DNA of 64,000 nucleotides from Clostridium zeae (GCF_017312485.1 NZ_BMBA01000002.1:241935-305934), one strand, 5' to 3'. Shown: positions 35,779 to 45,302, numbered from the stretch's first letter. Notes: generated by a model not told the origin, from the sequence alone. Program-made: numbers and translations.

Positions 35779-37632
35779 TTAATAAAACAATGTAAAGTCT
35801 GGAACCTTTATGCTAGAACCATCTTCCTTATTATACGCATCATAAACCTTCTTAGCTTTTTCATAATTTTCAGTAATTGTTTTTTTAGTATATTCATCGG
35901 TTGACTGTAATATTCCAGTATAAGCCGCCTTCAAATTAACCATACCTCTTTCAAGATCTCCGTTTATAGAAATATAGAAGCAACCAGCATTATTTAAAGT
36001 AAGGATATCATTTTTATCTGCCGCATATGCAAATCTTATCTCTTTTATAGCATCTGTATTCTTATTATCTCCTAAATATATAGTTCCAAGGGTTCTATGG
36101 TATTTTGGTTCAGATTCGTTTAATGCAATTGATTTTTTTAGTAATTCTACACAATCGTCCTTTTTATCTTGCTTAAGTTTTATAATAGCCATATTATAAA
36201 CTATTTCACTATCATTAGGTTTAATTAATGATGCTTTATAGAAGAACTCATATGCTTTATTTAAGTCTTGTTCCGTATACCAATAGTAATTGGCTATATT
36301 TAAAAGTATGTTGTAATTGTACGGCTCTTTTAATAACGCTGTTCTAAAGAATGGCTCTGCCTCTTTATTTTTATTCATTTTTTTTAGAATTTCTGGCATT
36401 AAGAATCCATAATTATCAGGGTAGTCCTTATTCTTTAGGATACTGCTATTACAGTATTCTAGCGCCTTTTTATAGTCCCCTTTGTCTAGATAGTACCACG
36501 CAGCTGTGTGATAAACTCTGTAATCTTCTTTGTTACTAGCAATAACTTTATCAAGAAGTTCATCAGCTTCCTTAGTTTTATTTGTATTTTGAAGAGCCGA
36601 AGCTCTTATTAACTCAACAACAATTTTTCCTGTGTCCTTGTCCTTCAATGAATCTAAATATTTTATAGAATCCTCAGCAGTCTCATTAGTCATAGAATAT
36701 ACCTTAGCTAACCACATATTGTATGCTACATTATCATTATTTTTTTCTTTCAATGCTATTAGCTTTTCTAGTAATGTATCTCTATTATATGATGAAATCT
36801 GCGCAAGAACATCATATACTTTGTATTCATCTTTATCCAAATTCCATGCCTTTTCAAGATATTTAAATCCATCATCCCACTTATCAACAAGAATTTTCAT
36901 TCTTGAATAATCAGCCATATCATAAGCAGATTTTTCATCTACTGGATAGGTATCAATTAAAGTCTTTGCTTTATCAATCTTATTGTTTGACATATAGGTG
37001 GAAAACATAGTTTTTATTAAAGGCTTATAATCTTTATATTTTGATAACGCTAATTCACCTTGTTTTAATGCCTCATCAAAATCTTTGTTCATAAAATCAG
37101 TAAAAACTATGTAATTAAGAAGATATTCATCTTTTTCTTTAAAGTCTTTCTTTTTTTCACCATTCTTTTCTATGTATTTATTTCTTTTATCTAAAGAGTT
37201 CTGGAGCAACTCTCTTGATTTTTCAACATTTCCTTCAACTGAATATATTTCAGCTATTTTTACATCCCAAAGAGGCCACGTTTCCTTTTCATTAAGTTTG
37301 TTATATTCCTCTATTGCTTTATCATATTCATTTTTATAAAAATACTGCTCTGCTTTGTTGGTAGCTATTTTTACAGTTTGGTCTTGAGCTTGTCTATAAA
37401 AATAATATGAAGTAGGCGCAGCAATAACCACTATGGCTGCAATTATTATTGCTGCTATTTTAACTTTTCTATTTTTAAAATTTAAATTCTTAAAATCTAT
37501 TTTTCTTATGCTTGATAACATAGGAACTAATTTATTTTTATAAAACTTTTTAATAAAACTTAAGTCTAACTTTCTTAAACTAGCTAAAACGTTGTCAAAA
37601 ATATTCTTTATGGATTCAGTAAACTTACTCAT
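35779..37632 (-). CDS. Membrane-anchored TPR-repeat protein
   Basis: A 617-residue protein. A basic N-terminal region of about 55 residues is followed by one membrane segment (KIAAIIIAAIVVIAAPTSYYF, about 58-78). The rest consists of tetratricopeptide repeats (AEQYFYKNEYDKAIEEYNKL, ALEYCNSSILKNKDYP and others), with a short tail ending VPDFTLFY. The repeats are probably extracytoplasmic and mediate protein-protein contacts, perhaps in envelope assembly. No enzyme motif is seen. It is divergent from the gene at 37802. Confidence 0.75.
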   Translation of the reverse strand: MSKFTESIKNIFDNVLASLRKLDLSFIKKFYKNKLVPMLSSIRKIDFKNLNFKNRKVKIAAIIIAAIVVIAAPTSYYFYRQAQDQTVKIATNKAEQYFYKNEYDKAIEEYNKLNEKETWPLWDVKIAEIYSVEGNVEKSRELLQNSLDKRNKYIEKNGEKKKDFKEKDEYLLNYIVFTDFMNKDFDEALKQGELALSKYKDYKPLIKTMFSTYMSNNKIDKAKTLIDTYPVDEKSAYDMADYSRMKILVDKWDDGFKYLEKAWNLDKDEYKVYDVLAQISSYNRDTLLEKLIALKEKNNDNVAYNMWLAKVYSMTNETAEDSIKYLDSLKDKDTGKIVVELIRASALQNTNKTKEADELLDKVIASNKEDYRVYHTAAWYYLDKGDYKKALEYCNSSILKNKDYPDNYGFLMPEILKKMNKNKEAEPFFRTALLKEPYNYNILLNIANYYWYTEQDLNKAYEFFYKASLIKPNDSEIVYNMAIIKLKQDKKDDCVELLKKSIALNESEPKYHRTLGTIYLGDNKNTDAIKEIRFAYAADKNDILTLNNAGCFYISINGDLERGMVNLKAAYTGILQSTDEYTKKTITENYEKAKKVYDAYNKEDGSSIKVPDFTLFY

Positions 37633-37739
37633 AATTCCTCCAAATTTTAAATTCTCCTCTTATTCTAGCAAAAACACTAAAAAAAATCTACTTTCATCAT
37701 TTATTTAAATTGAATAAACTCAATTGACACTTATATATA

Positions 37740-37768
37740 TTGGTGCAAATTTGATATTGTGATATACT
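37740..37768 (+). promoter_or_regulatory. σA-type promoter for the 37802 gene
   Basis: TTGGTG (37740-37745) and TATACT (37763-37768) are 17 bases apart, with a predicted start near 37775, about 27 bases before the ATG. It may also serve murT-gatD downstream, since only about 54 bases separate the first gene from murT. Confidence 0.55.
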
Positions 37769-37801
37769 ATATTTTAGTTTATAAGGTAGGTTGTGATTAA
37801 A

Positions 37802-38668
37802 ATGCACTTTTCCAGAAAAAAACTTGTTGATTTAATATTACTATTCTTACTTTTTGCTATTATTGGGATCATAGTATACTTCTATGTACCAAATATAAAC
37901 TTAACACTGAATAGTATTTTATTTAATAACGCTTCTAATAAAATTGAATATAAAAAAGATAAAAATAGCGATGAGGTTAGTGAAATATATTTAACTCCAG
38001 TACCAATAACAAAAAATCTTCAACTAGTATCTACGCTTTTATCAACCAGCGATTTAACTTTTGGATATTTAGATAAGTCTGAAGATGTAGATATTGATTT
38101 CTTGAAAAAATTCGTAAATGATAAAGACATAAACTTGATTTTTTCAAAGGATAACCAGTTTGATACTCTTTCTAAGCTTGGAGTTAATCTTTGTTCATCG
38201 AAATCATATTTTCAAGCAAATTATCAGGGTAAAAGAATTAACTTTATCTATATCGACGTTGAAAATGAATCTACCGATAATTTCAATAGGATGATGAATG
38301 CAGTTGAAGACTTGAAAAAAAACAATTTACCAGTTGTAATTTATGTTGATTCTTCAAAGCCATTGAATGATGAATACATAAATGTTCTTTCAAAAACTGG
38401 AGCAAATTTAGTTCTAGCAAGCAGCTATGACAAATATAAATTTAAACTTATAAACAAGACTGTTTTTGTCAATAATTGTAACAATACAGAAATCAACTAC
38501 ATCCCTCAGTTTTCTTTTATATTTTATAAGAACTATTCAGTATCTATAGGTATAAAGCTTATAATAACTGACTATGAGAAAAAAGATTCTGTAATAAAAG
38601 ATTTGAATGAAAGAGCTTATAACATTCCATTTAAGATTAGTGAAAAATTCAACTATATTGATTACTAG
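37802..38668 (+). CDS. Membrane-anchored hypothetical protein
   Basis: About 288 residues from the ATG at 37802; the frame could also begin with a GTG at 37793, but AAGGTAGG is better spaced for 37802. One N-terminal membrane segment (LVDLILLFLLFAIIGIIVYFY) is followed by an extracytoplasmic α/β domain (INFIYIDVENES, LPVVIYVDSSKPLNDEY, GANLVLASSYDKYKF). The domain layout recalls CapA-like metallophosphatase folds without metal-binding residues; this is only a suggestion. Its position directly before murT-gatD hints at a wall-related role. Confidence 0.6.
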   Translation: MHFSRKKLVDLILLFLLFAIIGIIVYFYVPNINLTLNSILFNNASNKIEYKKDKNSDEVSEIYLTPVPITKNLQLVSTLLSTSDLTFGYLDKSEDVDIDFLKKFVNDKDINLIFSKDNQFDTLSKLGVNLCSSKSYFQANYQGKRINFIYIDVENESTDNFNRMMNAVEDLKKNNLPVVIYVDSSKPLNDEYINVLSKTGANLVLASSYDKYKFKLINKTVFVNNCNNTEINYIPQFSFIFYKNYSVSIGIKLIITDYEKKDSVIKDLNERAYNIPFKISEKFNYIDY

Positions 38669-38722
38669 TTGATTAGCAATCATTTCATAAGTATATAATT
38701 AATTATAAAGGTGGTGTCTTAA

Positions 38723-40069
38723 ATTAAAATTAAATCTTTAATCAGTATAATAGCAGCAAAAATAACATTATTCTTTTCAAAGAAATTATTTAAAGGTGGC
38801 AGTAATTTTCCTGGCAAGATAGCTTTAAAATTTGATAGTTCCATACTCGAGACCATAACAAATAATTATAAAATCATCATGATCACGGGAACTAACGGGA
38901 AGACAACTACCACTAGTATGATCTACAACATTATAAAAGAAGCTGGATATGACGTAATAACAAACAGTACCGGTGCAAATATGTTACCTGGAATTACTTC
39001 ATGTTTTATAGATAACTATAAATTTGGCAGTTCAAAGGAAAGATATGCCGTAATTGAAGTAGATGAAGCTAATCTAAAATTTATAACCAAGCATTTAACT
39101 CCTTGGTCTATAACAATAACAAATTTATTTAGAGATCAGCTCGACCGTTACGGAGAAGTGTACACTACTCTATCAAAAATAATGGAAGGCGTCACTCTTG
39201 TTCCAAATACAAAACTAATATTAAATGGTGATGAATCACTTCTCGGAGATTTAAAAGTTCCAAACCCTATAACTTATTTTGGTTTTGGTCTATCCCCTAC
39301 CAATGAAAAAGTTATAGATATTAATTCAGATGCAAAATTCTGCAAGTTTTGTAAAACAAATTATGAATATAATTTTATATCCTATAATCATCTTGGAGAT
39401 TTTTATTGCCCAAGCTGTGGTTATAAGAGACCAGAATTGAAATATACACTTACAAGTGTACTTGATATAACTTCAGACAACTCTTTAGTTGAATTTAATA
39501 ATCACGAATTCAATGTAACTCAATCTGGAGTGTATAATATTTATAATGCTCTTTGTGCATATGCAATAACAAAAGAACTTGGCATTGATGATAAGACAAT
39601 AAATACTTCCTTAAACAAACAAGAATCCAGTTTTGGGCGCCAAGAAGTTATTAATGTTGATGGCAAGGAAGTTAAAATAATTTTAGTTAAAAACCCAGCA
39701 GGTTATAATCAAGCTATTGACACCCTTTGTCTTAGCAAAGATAGTCTATCAGTAGCATTCTTCTTAAATGATAATTATGCGGATGGAAGAGACGTATCTT
39801 GGATATGGGATGTAAACTTCGAAAAACTTGCAGCATTAGATTTAAAAGACATTCTTATATCTGGTGAAAGAATGTATGATATGGCAGTTAGATTAAAAAC
39901 CGCTGGTATTACAACTGATAAATTTAAGATTAGTGCTGAATTCTCAAATATAACTGATTATATTAAAGCTTGTAGTGGTGAAAAAATATATATTCTTGCA
40001 ACTTATACAGCTATGATAAACTATCGAAAATATCTACACTCAAAAGGTTATATAAAAAAATTATGGTAA
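38723..40069 (+). CDS. murT: Lipid II isoglutaminyl synthase, MurT subunit (ATT start)
   Basis: A Mur-ligase-like protein of 448 residues that with GatD amidates the D-Glu of lipid II. It has MITGTNGKTTTTSMI (ATP loop), DEANLKF, NLFRDQLDRYGE, a four-Cys zinc ribbon (CKFCKTNYEYN...CPSCGYKRP) and the C-terminal MurT domain. The first ATG (38879) would remove about 52 residues that match the MurT N-terminus (SKKLFKGGSNFPGKIALKF). Upstream in that frame there is a TAA at 38720 and then ATT at 38723, eight bases after AAGGTGG; no ATG, GTG or TTG is available. The start is therefore most likely ATT. Confidence 0.88.
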   Translation: MKIKSLISIIAAKITLFFSKKLFKGGSNFPGKIALKFDSSILETITNNYKIIMITGTNGKTTTTSMIYNIIKEAGYDVITNSTGANMLPGITSCFIDNYKFGSSKERYAVIEVDEANLKFITKHLTPWSITITNLFRDQLDRYGEVYTTLSKIMEGVTLVPNTKLILNGDESLLGDLKVPNPITYFGFGLSPTNEKVIDINSDAKFCKFCKTNYEYNFISYNHLGDFYCPSCGYKRPELKYTLTSVLDITSDNSLVEFNNHEFNVTQSGVYNIYNALCAYAITKELGIDDKTINTSLNKQESSFGRQEVINVDGKEVKIILVKNPAGYNQAIDTLCLSKDSLSVAFFLNDNYADGRDVSWIWDVNFEKLAALDLKDILISGERMYDMAVRLKTAGITTDKFKISAEFSNITDYIKACSGEKIYILATYTAMINYRKYLHSKGYIKKLW

Positions 40070-40080
40070 GAGGTGATACT

Positions 40081-40809
40081 ATGGAATTAAATATATGCCA
40101 TTTATATCCTGATCTATTAAATGTCTACGGAGATATGGGAAACATACTTATACTTAAGCATAGAGCAGAAAGTAGAGGTATTAAAACTAACATCGTTAAT
40201 GTTTCTATTAATGATCCATTTGAAGAAGATAAGTATGATATTGTGTTTTTTGGTGGTGGTCAAGATTATGAACAATCTATAGTGTCTGATGATCTTATAA
40301 ATACAAAAAAAGATTCAATTCAAAAGTATATAGAGAGCGGAAAAGTTTTTATTGCTATTTGTGGTGGATACCAATTATTAGGAAAATATTACACTACCCC
40401 TGAGGGTGAAAAACTTGAAGGGTTAGGGATTTTAGATATATACACTGAGCCTGGAGACACAAGATTCATAGGTAATACAGCAATTATCAACGAAGAGTTT
40501 GGTGAAACCTATGTTGGTTTTGAAAACCATTCTGGACGTACTTATATAAACAATCATAAGCCTTTAGGTAAATGCCTACATGGTTATGGCAATAACGGTG
40601 AAGATGGTAATGAAGGTTGTATTTATAAAAATACTTATGGTTCATATTTTCATGGATCTCTTCTATCAAAGAATCCTGAATTTGCGGATAGGATGATAAA
40701 AACAGCCTTAGATATACGCTATGGTGAAATTGCTCTAGATGTTTTAGATGATTCTTTAGAATATAATGCAAAAAATGCAATTCTTAGCAGATTAAATAAA
40801 AATAGTTAA
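40081..40809 (+). CDS. gatD: Lipid II isoglutaminyl synthase, GatD glutamine amidotransferase subunit
   Basis: A 242-residue class I amidotransferase that supplies ammonia to MurT for lipid II amidation. VFFGGGQDYEQSI is followed by the nucleophile block FIAICGGYQLLGKYY (Cys at about 94), and the catalytic histidine lies in GSYFHGSLLSKNP. It is not the galactitol dehydrogenase also called GatD. The ATG at 40081 follows GAGGTG and lies 11 bases after the murT stop; a longer start at 40063 would overlap murT and has no ribosome site. Confidence 0.93.
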   Translation: MELNICHLYPDLLNVYGDMGNILILKHRAESRGIKTNIVNVSINDPFEEDKYDIVFFGGGQDYEQSIVSDDLINTKKDSIQKYIESGKVFIAICGGYQLLGKYYTTPEGEKLEGLGILDIYTEPGDTRFIGNTAIINEEFGETYVGFENHSGRTYINNHKPLGKCLHGYGNNGEDGNEGCIYKNTYGSYFHGSLLSKNPEFADRMIKTALDIRYGEIALDVLDDSLEYNAKNAILSRLNKNS

Positions 40810-40848
40810 GAAATAAACTAGATAAAATCTTATAAATTTATGCAAAAT

Positions 40849-40882
40849 AAAAAATAATCAGTTCTCACTGATTATTTTTTAT
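40849..40882. terminator. Bidirectional terminator between gatD and the deacetylase gene
   Basis: AAATAATCAG (40852-40861) pairs with CTGATTATTT (40868-40877) around TTCTCA, with A-rich and T-rich flanks on both sides. It serves gatD on the plus strand and overlaps the stop of the convergent gene at 40872. Confidence 0.75.
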
Positions 40883-41663
40883 TTATAACTCTTACCTTCT
40901 TTAGATACTCATACTCTTGAGTAGTCATTTCACTTAACACTTTAAAGCTATAACCTTTTCCTTTATAAAAGTCAATTATTTCTGGCAACGCATCAATAGT
41001 TGAACTTTTATAATCAGCATCATGCATAAGAACCACTGCAATTCTATATATATCACCTTGTTTTTTTACATTGTCAACCAGTTGTTCCTTACTTATATTT
41101 GAGCCTATTGCATCTCCTATGCTAACATTCCAATCTATATAATCAACATTACCTTTTTCCAGCCTATTTTTTATACTTTTTAAAATATCTGATCTACAGT
41201 ATGTATTCAGTGATCCACCTGGCAATCTCACAAAAAACCTTTTATTTTTATATACTAATCCTTTAGTATTATTTATGTATTTATTGAAATCTTCAAAATA
41301 GCTTTCTTCACTTTTATATAGAGAGTCATAATGATGATCGTAACAGTGTGGGTATATATCCATACCACTTTCATATAGACCTTCAACAACTTCAACAGTA
41401 TCCTTCTTTATATTTTCACCAACAATAAAGAAACTAGCCTTAACATTTTTTTGCTGAAGTATATTTAAAATTCTCTTACTACTTAAACGTCCTGGTCCAT
41501 CATCAAAGGTTAAAAAAACAACTTTTTTATCACCACGGTCTACATACAATTCATCTTTATCACAATTAACTATTCTATTATTCAATGGAGCAGCCAATAC
41601 TGGTTTACAAAAAATAATAACAAAAAGTAATATTGTTATTAAACTCTTCTTTGCAAAATTCAC
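40872..41663 (-). CDS. Polysaccharide deacetylase (NodB domain), secreted
   Basis: A 263-residue carbohydrate esterase family 4 protein. A signal peptide (SLITILLFVIIFCKPVLAAP) is followed by VVFLTFDDGPG with the catalytic base Asp, a metal-site block HCYDHHYDSL and RLPGGS. It probably removes acetyl groups from peptidoglycan or another wall polysaccharide. The metal-site histidines are in HCYDHH instead of the usual H(S/T)xxH, so geometry is kept with a Cys in second place. The start is GTG at 41663 behind GGGGAATC. Confidence 0.85.
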   Translation of the reverse strand: MNFAKKSLITILLFVIIFCKPVLAAPLNNRIVNCDKDELYVDRGDKKVVFLTFDDGPGRLSSKRILNILQQKNVKASFFIVGENIKKDTVEVVEGLYESGMDIYPHCYDHHYDSLYKSEESYFEDFNKYINNTKGLVYKNKRFFVRLPGGSLNTYCRSDILKSIKNRLEKGNVDYIDWNVSIGDAIGSNISKEQLVDNVKKQGDIYRIAVVLMHDADYKSSTIDALPEIIDFYKGKGYSFKVLSEMTTQEYEYLKKVRVINKK

Positions 41664-41936
41664 CCCTGATTCCCCATATTTATTCCCCCCTTTTAAGAAT
41701 TAACTTCAAAATTGTACTGTTTGTATCTTCAAATAGTTTATCCTCCATTCAATATAATATTTCAGCCAAATTTTGCTATTTCATCGTTATATAGCACTTC
41801 ATAATTAAATTTATATTTTTAATATTACCTATACTCTCAAGCTGTTTATAATCCCCCTCCTCTTAAAATCCTTCGTATATATTTATATTTAAAGTTTAAA
41901 ATAAATTGTACACAAAAATTAAATGGAGGAATACAA

Positions 41937-42905
41937 ATGTTTAAATGGTCAAAACCTAGAATAGTTGTAAGTAAGTGTCTTGGTCCTACTCCGTGTAGAT
42001 ATAACGGCGAAGCATCCACCTTTGATTTATATATAAAACTTCAACCATTTATAGAATTCAAAGAGGTATGTCCTGAAAGTGCCATAGGACTTCCAACCCC
42101 TAGGGAAGTCATAAGATTAGTTAAAAGTAATGATAATATTAGATTAATTGAATATTCCACACAGCGGGAATATACTGAAGATATGATTAAATTCTCTGAA
42201 AGCTTTATTAATGATTTAAATGGAGTAGATGGCTTTCTTTTAAAAAGCCGTTCACCATCATGTGGTACTAGAGATGTTAAAATATATAATGGCACTGAAA
42301 AAGGAGCCTCTAGTTCAAAGGGAAAAGGGATATTTGGTGGAATGATACAAAACAACTTTAATTATCTACCTATTGAAGAAGAAGGTAGATTAAAGAATTT
42401 CTCCATTCGCGATCGCTTTCTCTCTAGCATCTTTACTCTTGCAGAATTTTCCGAAGTAAAAACTAATAAAGATTTATCATCGTTAGTTAAATACCATAGT
42501 AGACATAAGCTGCTTTTCATGTCCTACAATCAAACGGAATTAAAAAAGCTTGGTAGAATAGTTGCAAATCATGACTTGTTAAATATTGATGAGCTTATTG
42601 AGTCCTATAATATAGGATTATTAAAACTTCTCTCAAGAACTCCAAGGTATACATCAAATATAAATGTGTTAATGCATGCATTAGGATATTTTAGCGAGTA
42701 TCTGAATTCTAAAGAAAAAGATTTTATGCTTTCAATAATAGACAAATATAGATTAGGAAAGATACCTTTAAGCGTTCCCATTAATGTAGTAAAATCACAG
42801 GCTATAAGGTTCAATAATCAATATCTTTTAGACCAGAGTTTTTTAGAACCCTATCCTGAAGAATTAATCGATATTTCAGACTCAGGAAAAGGTATTAGTA
42901 GGTAG
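41937..42905 (+). CDS. DUF523 and DUF1722 domain protein
   Basis: A 322-residue two-domain protein. Residues 1-150 are DUF523, with conserved cysteines in VSKCLGPTPCRYNG, KEVCPES and KSRSPSCGTRDV that may bind a metal or iron-sulfur cluster. Residues 165-310 are DUF1722 (YbgA-like), with KYHSRHKLLFMSYNQ. The fusion is common in bacteria, but its role remains uncertain. GGAGG lies eight bases before the ATG at 41937. It appears monocistronic. Confidence 0.85.
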   Translation: MFKWSKPRIVVSKCLGPTPCRYNGEASTFDLYIKLQPFIEFKEVCPESAIGLPTPREVIRLVKSNDNIRLIEYSTQREYTEDMIKFSESFINDLNGVDGFLLKSRSPSCGTRDVKIYNGTEKGASSSKGKGIFGGMIQNNFNYLPIEEEGRLKNFSIRDRFLSSIFTLAEFSEVKTNKDLSSLVKYHSRHKLLFMSYNQTELKKLGRIVANHDLLNIDELIESYNIGLLKLLSRTPRYTSNINVLMHALGYFSEYLNSKEKDFMLSIIDKYRLGKIPLSVPINVVKSQAIRFNNQYLLDQSFLEPYPEELIDISDSGKGISR

Positions 42906-42908
42906 AGC

Positions 42909-43030
42909 TTTGTTTAAGAATATATAGAGTTCCTAGATCAACTATTAATTTATACATGCCTAAAAATCGCCAGAAGCCGCAATTTTCGAACATGTATGAA
43001 TTAAATATCGGTATAGGAACTCTTTAAAAC
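42909..43030. repeat. Palindromic repeat family 2, copy 1
   Basis: GAGTTCCTAGATCAACTATT and AATTTATACATGCC on the left pair with ACATGTATGAATTAAATATC and GGTATAGGAACTC on the right, around AAAAATCGCCAGAAGCCGCA and ATTTTCG. The element is about 100 bp and can fold into one long hairpin. Its left flank TGTTTAAGAATAT matches the outer end of repeat family 1. A related copy lies at 60140-60236. Confidence 0.65.
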
Positions 43031-43097
43031 TCACAAACCTTAACTTTTAATCAGCTTTATGAGTTTTATAATTGTTATTTATACACTTACTATTGTA

Positions 43098-43718
43098 TTA
43101 CCCTTGAGTTTTATCTTCTCTTATAAAGTCCACAAATTCTTTTATTATTCTAGCTGTAAATCCCCAAATAACATAATCCTCATATTTGTAAAAATACTGT
43201 TCCATTTTCCCTTTAGCGAAATTATAGTCTTTCCCTCCATTTATCAAGTGATAAGGAAAGTCCTCACTTATTTTAGGTACAACTGCAATTTCATGTCTTA
43301 AAGGTTCATTTTCTTGAAAAAACTTTATAGGAACCTTAAATATATGATCAACTTCATCAATACTAGGTTTTTTTGGAAATACCTTAAGCTGAGCAACAAA
43401 AGGATAAATAATAGATCCATAGGGAGAAATAAAAAAGTCCATCGGTCCAAAGTAATCAATATCCTCTTTTTTTATGTTGAGTTCTTCTATAGTTTCTCTA
43501 ATGGCTGTTTCTCTTCTATCTTCTCCTGGCTCCACCTTTCCTCCTGGAAAACATATATCGCCAGGTTGACTTCTAAGTGTAAGAGCTCTCTTTTCAAATA
43601 TAAAAAACATTTCATCATTTTCCTCGTACATAGGTATAAGCACTGAACTTTCTCTATATGTTCCTAAGGGTTTTTCCTTATGTGTAGAAAATAGTTGTTT
43701 AAGTTTATGAAAACTCAT
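43098..43718 (-). CDS. Nudix hydrolase, CoA pyrophosphatase type
   Basis: A 206-residue protein with the Nudix box GGKVEPGEDRRETAIRETIE continuing to ELNI, preceded by LRSQPGDICFPGG, the arrangement of the YeaB/NudL CoA pyrophosphatase group. It probably cleaves CoA or acyl-CoA to phosphopantetheine and 3',5'-ADP. FISPYGSIIYPFVAQL downstream also fits. GGAGGGTG precedes the ATG at 43718. Confidence 0.87.
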   Translation of the reverse strand: MSFHKLKQLFSTHKEKPLGTYRESSVLIPMYEENDEMFFIFEKRALTLRSQPGDICFPGGKVEPGEDRRETAIRETIEELNIKKEDIDYFGPMDFFISPYGSIIYPFVAQLKVFPKKPSIDEVDHIFKVPIKFFQENEPLRHEIAVVPKISEDFPYHLINGGKDYNFAKGKMEQYFYKYEDYVIWGFTARIIKEFVDFIREDKTQG

Positions 43719-43878
43719 AAAACACCCTCCTATCTGCCATAAATGTAACTTTATCTTAATTGTTATTATAAACTATTAATGTTATACTTGAAATGTTATA
43801 AAAAAATATTACAAGGGTTATATTTTCTAACTTAGTTTATACATGTACAAAAATATTATTGATACCAATTTACAAAAT

Positions 43879-43941
43879 AGCTTCTTAGAAATTTACACCT
43901 TAAGACTAGTGCTTAAGGTATTAAATCTTTGCTAAGAGGCT
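43879..43941. other. Imperfect palindrome upstream of the carboxypeptidase gene
   Basis: AGCTTCTTAGAAATTTACAC and CTTAAG on the left mirror AGCCTCTTAGCAAAGATTTA and CTTAAG read from the right, centred on ACTAGT. It lies in the 305-base gap upstream of the gene at 44024, about 55 bases above a TATAAT at 43995-44000 that probably is its -10 box. It could be an operator, an RNA hairpin or a mobile palindrome. Confidence 0.4.
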
Positions 43942-44023
43942 AATAATTAAATAAGGTCCAAATATTTTCGCGCATATATAAACTATCAGTTTGGTATAAT
44001 CCTAAAAACAGGAGAGATGAGAT

Positions 44024-45301
44024 TTGAAACGCAAAGGATTAATTACTTCACTTTTACTCGCATTTTCTATCAGCATGTTTTCACCACTAACTGTAAAAGC
44101 TGCGGAAAATACAACTTCAAAACTTCCAACTATTGTAGGTGAATCCGCAATAACCATCGATTATAATACTGGCGAGATAATCTATTATAAGAGTGGTGAT
44201 ACAAAAAGATACCCTGCTAGTACAACAAAAATGATGACTGCTCTGCTTTTTAGTGAAAAAGCAAAAAAGTCAGATGAAATACCCTATAATGAAGATGCAA
44301 AAAAGCAGCCTGAATATTCTTTAAATGTCAATTTTAAGCCAATGACTGTAAATGATAAAATGACTGCTGAAGATGTTATGAAAGCTCTACTTATGTATTC
44401 TGCTAACGATTCAGCCTACATGATAGCAGACTTCTTAGGAAGTGGTGACTATCATAAATTTGTAGATATGATGAATGATAAAGCAAAAGAGTTAAATCTA
44501 AAAAACACTCACTTTGCTAACCCAAATGGATTGCATGACCCAGATCACTATACAACTGCTTATGATTTATCAGTTATAGCTCGTGAAGCATACAAACAGC
44601 CATGGGTTGAAGAAGTTATGACTACAGCTAAATCTTCAATTAAAATAAACAATAGTACCGTTATTAACTTAGAAAACAGAAATAAAGAACTAGGTAAGAA
44701 TGGTAATGTTGGAGGAAAGACTGGATATACCTCACAATCTGGTAGATGTCTTGCTACCATATATGAAAGAGATGGTCGTAAAATAGTAGGAGTTGTTCTT
44801 AAATCTAATTATGATGCACAAGATCAAACTGTATTTAATGATATGAATAAAATCATGGATTATAGCTTTGCCGCTAAGAAATCTACTCTACTTAAAGCTG
44901 GTAGTGAGATTAAAAAAGTAGATGTAAGCTACAAACCACTTAAATTTTTTGGTCCTACTAAGACAATTCAAGTACCTCTTGTATTACAAGAAGATGTAAC
45001 TTATTATGATAATGAAATAAACAAAAAAGAAGTTACTGAAAATGTTAAGCTTTCAAATGCTGATGCTTGGAGTTTAGCAAAAGATAATTCATCTGTTAAA
45101 CTTACAGTTGCAGAAAGAAACTACAGCAAAGACTATGCAGTAAAAGCAAACATCTCAACTTCTGAATTAGTAAAATCTAGCTTAGGCCTTTATTTCGGTA
45201 TGGCAGCTGCAGTAATAGTAGTATTGATTTTATTAGGATTAATTATATCTATAGTAAATAGATTAAAAAGAAAACGTAGAAGAAATAAAAATATATTTTA
45301 A
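44024..45301 (+). CDS. D-alanyl-D-alanine carboxypeptidase (penicillin-binding, DacF type)
   Basis: A 425-residue serine-type D,D-carboxypeptidase trimming peptidoglycan stem peptides. A signal peptide (LLLAFSISMFSPLTVKAAE) is followed by SxxK as RYPASTTKMM (Ser at about 66), SxN as YSANDSAYM, KTG as GGKTGYTSQSG, and a C-terminal membrane helix (AAAVIVVLILLGLIISIV) with a basic tail. A true transmembrane helix replaces the usual amphipathic anchor. The start codon is TTG at 44024 behind AGGAGAG, with TATAAT about 25 bases upstream. Confidence 0.92.
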   Translation: MKRKGLITSLLLAFSISMFSPLTVKAAENTTSKLPTIVGESAITIDYNTGEIIYYKSGDTKRYPASTTKMMTALLFSEKAKKSDEIPYNEDAKKQPEYSLNVNFKPMTVNDKMTAEDVMKALLMYSANDSAYMIADFLGSGDYHKFVDMMNDKAKELNLKNTHFANPNGLHDPDHYTTAYDLSVIAREAYKQPWVEEVMTTAKSSIKINNSTVINLENRNKELGKNGNVGGKTGYTSQSGRCLATIYERDGRKIVGVVLKSNYDAQDQTVFNDMNKIMDYSFAAKKSTLLKAGSEIKKVDVSYKPLKFFGPTKTIQVPLVLQEDVTYYDNEINKKEVTENVKLSNADAWSLAKDNSSVKLTVAERNYSKDYAVKANISTSELVKSSLGLYFGMAAAVIVVLILLGLIISIVNRLKRKRRRNKNIF

Positions 45302-45302
45302 T

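Noticed and set aside
38879..40069. murT starting at the first ATG
   Set aside because: It would lose about 52 conserved residues and has no ribosome site, whereas the upstream ATT has one at ideal spacing.
40487..40780. A 97-codon minus-strand frame inside gatD
   Set aside because: Antisense to a well-supported gene, with a composition rich in His/Tyr and no ribosome site.
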